NCBI GenBank assembly: GCA_016780435.1
Contig: JADHLU010000021.1
Location: forward strand, 1 to 10,346
Direction of reading: 5' to 3'
Source: Flavobacteriaceae bacterium
GTDB lineage: Bacteria > Bacteroidota > Bacteroidia > Flavobacteriales > Flavobacteriaceae
Length of the DNA: 10,346 nt
Each line of letters begins with the position of its first letter. Position 1 is the first letter of the stretch. The notes under the pieces are model-generated. The model was not told the DNA's origin. It saw only the letters and a program-made list of their open reading frames with translations, and did no database searches. Shown piece by piece: positions 7,646-10,346 of the stretch. A program made the translations under genes and the position numbers.

Positions 7646-8818
7646 ATGAAAAGACTATATGTTGTTATTATCCTAACGCTTTTATGCTTTCAATCATATG
7701 GGCAAAAACCAAGAGCAAGAGATTTAGGAATTCCATTTACGGGCATTACTGGAAAATTTAACGCTATTACAGATGTAAAAGGAGTTGAGGTTGGCTACAG
7801 TACTATTATTTCTGGAAATGGCAAAAACACTATTGGTCAAGGACCTATAAGAACTGGTGTCACAGCAATATTTCCACGTGGAAAGGCTAAAAAATTTAGT
7901 CCTGTATACGCAAATTGGTATAGTCTAAACGGTAATGGAGAAATGACCGGAACCACATGGCTTACGGAATCAGGTTTTTTAGAAACACCTATCATGATAA
8001 CTAACACAAATAGTGTTGGTACTGTAAGGCAAGCTGTATTAAAATGGTTTGTAGACACAGATTGGTATGGCGGCGATGTTGAATGGTATACCTATCCGCT
8101 TGTTGCCGAGACATATGATGGTGTTTTAAATGACATTTATGGGTTTCATGTAGAAGAGAAACATGTTTTAGAAGCAATTAATACTGCGAAAAGTGGAAAA
8201 CTAGCAGAAGGAAATGTAGGTGGAGGTACAGGAATGACCAGTCTCGGGTTTAAAGGAGGTACTGGAACTTCATCTAGATTAGTAACTATTGACAACATGA
8301 CCTATACCATTGGAGCTCTAGTTCAGTCCAATTTTGGATCTAAAAAAAACCTAACTATTGCGGGAGTTCCAGTAGGAATTGAACTAAAAGACACACTGAA
8401 TTCTATCTACAAAGCGCCACCTCAATCAAGAAGAGAAGAAGGTGATGGATCTATTATCGTTGTTATTGCAACCGATGCGCCGCTACTTTCTCATCAATTA
8501 AAACGCATTGCGCAAAGAGTTACCATAGGAATGGGGTTGGTTGGTGGACGCGGCAGTAATGGTTCAGGTGACATTTATTTAGCCTTTTCAACCGCAAATG
8601 AAAATGGATTTAGTCGAGATAAAACGACAACAGTCGAAACATTTTCGAATGACAAGATGACCCCACTTTTTGAGGCTACTGTTCATGCTGTAGAAGAAGC
8701 GATTATTAATGCTATGATAGGTGCAGAAACCATGGAAGGAATTAATGGAAATAAAGCGTATGCGTTACCTCATGATTTACTCATTGAAACTCTAAAAAAA
8801 TACAATCGAATTGAATAA
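7646..8818 (+). CDS. Secreted DmpA/P1-family (S58) Ntn-hydrolase aminopeptidase
   Basis: The 390-residue protein belongs to the P1 peptidase/DmpA family, self-processing N-terminal-nucleophile hydrolases that remove N-terminal D- or L-residues or beta-amino acids. A signal peptide is clear (KR then LYVVIILTLLCF, likely cut after Gly19), implying periplasmic or extracellular action. Family blocks are ARDLGIPFTG (24-33), AITDVKGVEVGY (40-51), ITNTNSVGTVR (118-128), GNVGGGTGMTSLGFKGGTGTSS (189-210), GALVQSNFG (223-231) and VVIATDAPLLSHQLKRIAQR (272-291). The expected self-cleavage and nucleophile site is Gly268-Ser269 in GDGSII. N229, S307 and D309 sit at the spacing of the other active-site residues described for DmpA/BapA. 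Length is normal. It is unlike its neighbours: AT-richer (one sampled line about 35% G+C against about 48% upstream), and 9 of 14 Arg codons are AGA/AGG against 5 of 20 in the methyltransferase gene. This suggests transfer. The substrate is unknown. Confidence 0.92.
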   Translation: MKRLYVVIILTLLCFQSYGQKPRARDLGIPFTGITGKFNAITDVKGVEVGYSTIISGNGKNTIGQGPIRTGVTAIFPRGKAKKFSPVYANWYSLNGNGEMTGTTWLTESGFLETPIMITNTNSVGTVRQAVLKWFVDTDWYGGDVEWYTYPLVAETYDGVLNDIYGFHVEEKHVLEAINTAKSGKLAEGNVGGGTGMTSLGFKGGTGTSSRLVTIDNMTYTIGALVQSNFGSKKNLTIAGVPVGIELKDTLNSIYKAPPQSRREEGDGSIIVVIATDAPLLSHQLKRIAQRVTIGMGLVGGRGSNGSGDIYLAFSTANENGFSRDKTTTVETFSNDKMTPLFEATVHAVEEAIINAMIGAETMEGINGNKAYALPHDLLIETLKKYNRIE

Positions 8819-8901
8819 TAAGGTGGTACAACACCCTATCTAATTTAGTGCTCGTTCTAGCCTGCCTGCGAAAAAAGAAAGCTCATTGATTCGATATTCC
8901 C

Positions 8902-8974
8902 CACGCACAGGATTACCCGAAGCTAGCGCTTCGTGTTTTCCTTTGAGCTCCGTAGTCTAAATCAAGAAAATGCT
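8902..8974. repeat. Tandem direct repeat, copy 1 (73 bp)
   Basis: This block is repeated base for base at 8980-9052 (offset 78). It starts CACGCACAGGATTACC and ends ATCAAGAAAATGCT. Inside, CGAAGC (8919-8924) and GCTTCG (8929-8934) form a 6-bp hairpin with a 4-base loop, followed by the T-rich TGTTTTCCTTT, which could act as a weak rightward terminator for the peptidase gene. Copy 1 is followed by CCCCT, not the GCTG palindrome seen after copy 2. Confidence 0.9.
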
Positions 8975-8979
8975 CCCCT

Positions 8980-9052
8980 CACGCACAGGATTACCCGAAG
9001 CTAGCGCTTCGTGTTTTCCTTTGAGCTCCGTAGTCTAAATCAAGAAAATGCT
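8980..9052. repeat. Tandem direct repeat, copy 2 (73 bp)
   Basis: Identical to 8902-8974 with a 5-bp spacer between copies. It contains the same CGAAGC/GCTTCG hairpin (8997-9002 with 9007-9012). This copy runs straight into the palindrome at 9052-9066, which resembles the one before the peptidase gene. Perfect identity suggests a recent duplication. Confidence 0.9.
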
Positions 9053-9077
9053 GCTGCTGCGCAGCACCTAGTTTTTT
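9052..9077. terminator. Palindrome with downstream T6 run, possible bidirectional terminator
   Basis: TGCTGC (9052-9057) pairs with GCAGCA (9061-9066) around a 3-base loop. On the plus strand a run of six T (9072-9077) follows after five bases; on the minus strand TTTTCTTGAT follows closely. It is a short stem, so termination is uncertain, but it is related to the element at 7534-7565. Confidence 0.4.
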
Positions 9078-9121
9078 ATGCTAATTACTTTGACAAGCGA
9101 GCTTGCCACCCAACTAGACAT

Positions 9122-9149
9122 AAAAAAAACTGGCACCCTTCGGTGCCAG
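9122..9149 (-). terminator. Rho-independent terminator of tRNA-Arg
   Basis: Read on the minus strand, CTGGCACC pairs perfectly with GGTGCCAG (9149-9142 with 9137-9130) around a 4-base GAAG loop, followed at once by eight T residues (9129-9122). It lies 19 bases after the tRNA-Arg 3' end, the right place to stop its transcript. Its upstream flank carries ATCAAGAAAATGCT (9161-9148), the same 14 bases that end both 73-bp repeats, in inverted orientation. Confidence 0.9.
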
Positions 9150-9168
9150 CATTTTCTTGATCCTTAAG

Positions 9169-9242
9169 TGATCGCGGCAGGATTCGAACCTGCGACCGTC
9201 TGCTTAGAAGGCAGATGCTCTATCCAGCTGAGCTACGCGACC
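9169..9242 (-). tRNA. tRNA-Arg(UCU)
   Basis: A complete 74-base cloverleaf. The acceptor GGTCGCG (9242-9236) pairs with CGCGATC (9176-9170), with one G-U pair, and the discriminator A is at 9169. The D-arm starts at 9233. The anticodon stem TCTGC/GCAGA encloses the loop CTTCTAA with anticodon TCT. The T-arm is GCAGG-TTCGAAT-CCTGC. It decodes AGA (and AGG). CCA is not encoded. It has its own promoter upstream (9255-9285) and a strong terminator downstream, so it is a single-gene unit. Confidence 0.97.
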
Positions 9243-9254
9243 GAAATCGAGGCG

Positions 9255-9285
9255 CAAAGATACATTTAATTCGGGCGAAGTCAAA
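9255..9285 (-). promoter_or_regulatory. Promoter of tRNA-Arg (TTTG-N19-TATCTTTG)
   Basis: On the minus strand, TTTG (9285-9282) is followed after 19 bases by TATCTTTG (9262-9255), both perfect matches to the Bacteroidota -33 and -7 consensus at ideal spacing. The -7 box ends 12 bases before the tRNA 5' end, leaving a very short leader. This is the clearest promoter in the window and the best support for the phylum assignment. Confidence 0.85.
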
Positions 9286-9389
9286 CAGTTGATTTTTCGA
9301 AATCGAACGGTATTCTAAACGATGGATTGGGGGTGCTATGGGTAGTAGCTGCTTTTTGAAGGTAAAATAAACTGACCTTAAACTGAGCT

Positions 9390-9416
9390 GGATTGCTTTG
9401 CTAAAGCAAAGCATCC
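9390..9416. repeat. Hairpin between the two tRNA units
   Basis: TGCTTTGC (9394-9401) and GCAAAGCA (9406-9413) pair perfectly around TAAA. The stem extends by GGA/TCC (9390-9392 with 9414-9416) with T9393 bulged. No T-run follows on either strand, so it is not an obvious terminator. The rest of 9286-9389 shows nothing I can name. Confidence 0.6.
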
Positions 9417-9433
9417 TAGAGGGGAGTCGAATC

Positions 9434-9478
9434 AGAAAAAAGCCCGCAGCCCGCTCCGCGGGCTGCGGGCTTTTTTCT
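9434..9478. terminator. Very strong bidirectional terminator downstream of tRNA-Pro
   Basis: A perfect 21-bp stem with a 3-base loop: AG plus A6 (9434-9441), a 13-bp G+C-rich arm (9442-9454), loop (9455-9457), the matching arm (9458-9470), then T6 and CT (9471-9478). It can terminate in both directions. It begins at the encoded CCA end of the tRNA-Pro fragment and was probably the host terminator of the intact tRNA-Pro. Confidence 0.92.
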
Positions 9479-9530
9479 GGTCGGGGTGGCAGGATTCGAA
9501 CCTGCGACCTCCTGCTCCCAAAGCAGGCGC
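9478..9530 (-). pseudogene. 3' fragment of tRNA-Pro(UGG): attachment-site junction of an integrated element
   Basis: On the minus strand this shows the end of a D-arm (GCG), the anticodon stem CCTGC/GCAGG with loop TTTGGGA (anticodon TGG), variable AGGTC, the T-arm GCAGG-TTCGAAT-CCTGC, the acceptor strand CACCCCG, discriminator A (9481) and an encoded CCA (9480-9478). The matching 5' part (expected acceptor strand CGGGGTG and most of the D-arm) is absent; sequence beyond 9530 no longer resembles a tRNA. Tyrosine recombinases commonly integrate into the 3' part of tRNA genes, leaving the displaced 3' end at one junction, and an integrase gene starts 64 bases away. This is most simply attL/attR, with the intact tRNA-Pro rebuilt at the far end of the element. 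Confidence 0.88.
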
Positions 9531-9543
9531 CTAAGTTCGACAA

Positions 9544-9560
9544 ATACAGTATCTATACAG
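9544..9560. repeat. Direct repeat ATACAG x2 beside the attachment site
   Basis: ATACAG occurs at 9544-9549 and 9555-9560, an 11-base period, about one helical turn, between the att junction and the integrase start. It could be an integrase or excisionase arm-type site, but six bases repeated twice could also be chance. Confidence 0.25.
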
Positions 9561-9593
9561 CTTGACGCATTTAACCCAAAAAATGTGTCAATT

Positions 9594-10346
9594 ATGAGTC
9601 AAACTAAGTCTATCTCCTACCCCAAAATCCATCAAAGAGCCGATGGTAAAGTAGAAGTGATTGTTTATTACAAAGGCAAAAGAATGCGCCTTCAAAATGG
9701 AAGGGCTTTTGGCGTAAACCTTAAGCCTAATTCGTTTCCATTAAATGAGCGTATCAATCAAGGAAACATTCTTGCTGCTGAGGTTTATTCTAAACTGCTA
9801 TCTGGTATGGTTCCTACTCAAAGAGGCAGGCAACCTATTTTAGAGAACCAGTCAGACCTGTACTACCTCGAACAAGCTCTTAAAAGAAAGCTTAAAGAAG
9901 GTCACTCTAAACACCACCTAAATGCCCTTAAGTTGGCTTATGAGCGGATTAAGGACAAGGCTATAAATGGTGAAGTAAGCGAAGCTGTAGTGCAGAGCGC
10001 TCTCTCTGTATACAAAAACAATACTTCCTTTAACACCCTAAGAAGGAATGTAAATATCCTGTGCCGTTTGGCAGTAAAGCTGGGTATGAAGCATAATCCA
10101 GTAGAGTCTGTTAAGCGAAAGAAAGAGAATGCACAGTTGAATAAAGCCATAGCCGACATCCCTTCTCTATTAAAGGAAATAAGCCATTACAACGATAATC
10201 TATACCTGTGTTGCCTACTTACCTATGGCTGTCTGCTTAGACCTCACAGAGAGGTCAGAGAGCTTAAATGGAGTGACTTTACAGAAGATTTAAGCTTCAT
10301 TAGACTATCTGGCGATAGAAACAAATCAGGGCGCAATAGAATCGTT
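9594..10346 (+). CDS. Tyrosine recombinase (site-specific integrase), C-terminus off the window
   Basis: The frame is open for 251 codons from ATG 9594 to the right edge, so the gene is partial. The N-terminal third (about 1-75, with KVEVIVYYKGKRMRL) looks like an arm-type DNA-binding region. Residues about 90-170 form the helical core-binding domain (phage-integrase SAM-like). The catalytic domain starts near 185: TYGCLLRPHREVRELKWSDF (210-229) contains the first catalytic Arg, R216, and LSGDRNKSGRNRIV (238-251) holds the conserved catalytic Lys, K244. The HxxR box and the Tyr nucleophile would lie beyond the edge. The start is chosen because the earlier ATG at 9583 meets a stop after four codons. 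Position and direction, reading away from the tRNA-Pro junction, fit the integrase of an island, ICE or prophage. No Bacteroidota -7 consensus is seen upstream. Confidence 0.93.
   Translation, partial: MSQTKSISYPKIHQRADGKVEVIVYYKGKRMRLQNGRAFGVNLKPNSFPLNERINQGNILAAEVYSKLLSGMVPTQRGRQPILENQSDLYYLEQALKRKLKEGHSKHHLNALKLAYERIKDKAINGEVSEAVVQSALSVYKNNTSFNTLRRNVNILCRLAVKLGMKHNPVESVKRKKENAQLNKAIADIPSLLKEISHYNDNLYLCCLLTYGCLLRPHREVRELKWSDFTEDLSFIRLSGDRNKSGRNRIV

Larger units (their letters stand above)
8819..9121. other. Gene-free intergenic region with tandem repeats
   Basis: I see no plausible coding region on either strand between the peptidase stop and the tRNA-Arg terminator. The stretch holds a weak GGTG/CACC inverted repeat just after the stop (about 8822-8835), then unremarkable sequence to about 8900. 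The two 73-bp identical repeats and a palindrome with a T6 run (9052-9077) fill most of the rest. Nothing recognisable appears in 9078-9121. Confidence 0.6.

Noticed and set aside
7837..8058. Minus-strand 73-codon frame
   Set aside because: Lies wholly inside the peptidase gene, which has strong family motifs throughout; no independent support.
7845..8818. S228 in VQSNFG as the peptidase nucleophile
   Set aside because: In the DmpA family the self-cleaved Gly-Ser lies just before the IIVVIATDAPL block, here G268-S269. The VQSNFG block instead supplies the active-site Asn.
8902..9052. Possible CRISPR array
   Set aside because: Only two 73-bp copies with a 5-bp spacer. CRISPR repeats are shorter, with 25-40 bp unique spacers, and no cas genes are visible.
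9220..9543. A 107-codon minus-strand open frame
   Set aside because: It reads through the tRNA-Pro fragment, the terminator hairpin and into tRNA-Arg. The GSRRSQVRILPP stretch is the usual spurious translation of a tRNA T-arm region.
9583..9596. Earlier ATG at 9583 as the integrase start
   Set aside because: It meets a TGA after four codons in another frame; ATG 9594 gives the continuous integrase frame.

Overview
The window looks like chromosomal DNA from a member of the Bacteroidota, probably a marine or flavobacteria-like lineage, with moderate G+C (about 45-48% by eye in the core genes). The evidence is promoter-like sites of the Bacteroidota TAnnTTTG class just upstream of genes, starts without Shine-Dalgarno sequences, a very large TamB-like gene whose C-terminal region has the Bacteroidota pattern, and a methyltransferase with a THUMP-like tail. 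Species cannot be named from this sequence.

Left part (1-7527): housekeeping DNA. A huge tamB-like envelope gene runs leftward and off the window edge. Divergent from it, separated by 27 bp, is a tight rightward cluster: tsaD (t6A tRNA modification), rsmE (16S rRNA m3U methylation, 4-bp overlap with tsaD), an AI-2E/PerM-family membrane protein, and a class I SAM methyltransferase with a THUMP-like C-terminus that starts on the base after the preceding stop. A 79-residue two-helix membrane protein follows with its own weak promoter-like motif. Three of the four clustered genes act, or probably act, on RNA.

Middle (7528-9168): a compositionally different segment. A secreted DmpA/P1-family (S58) N-terminal-nucleophile aminopeptidase gene is AT-richer and uses AGA for arginine far more than its neighbours. 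It is bracketed by related palindromic intergenic elements: a short copy at about 7534-7564 and, on the right, a 78-bp-period tandem duplication (8902-9052) whose second copy ends in a similar palindrome. No protein gene is visible in 8819-9168.

Right part (9169-10346): a complete tRNA-Arg(UCU) on the minus strand with a textbook Bacteroidota promoter and a strong terminator, then a very strong bidirectional hairpin terminator, then only the 3' part of a tRNA-Pro(UGG). The tRNA-Pro is cut off in its D-arm. Just beyond the break, a tyrosine-recombinase integrase reads rightward out of the window. The simplest reading is that the window contains one junction of an integrated element (genomic island, ICE or prophage) in the tRNA-Pro gene. 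The rebuilt tRNA-Pro and the cargo should lie to the right, outside the window. The most interesting unseen biology is therefore past the right edge.
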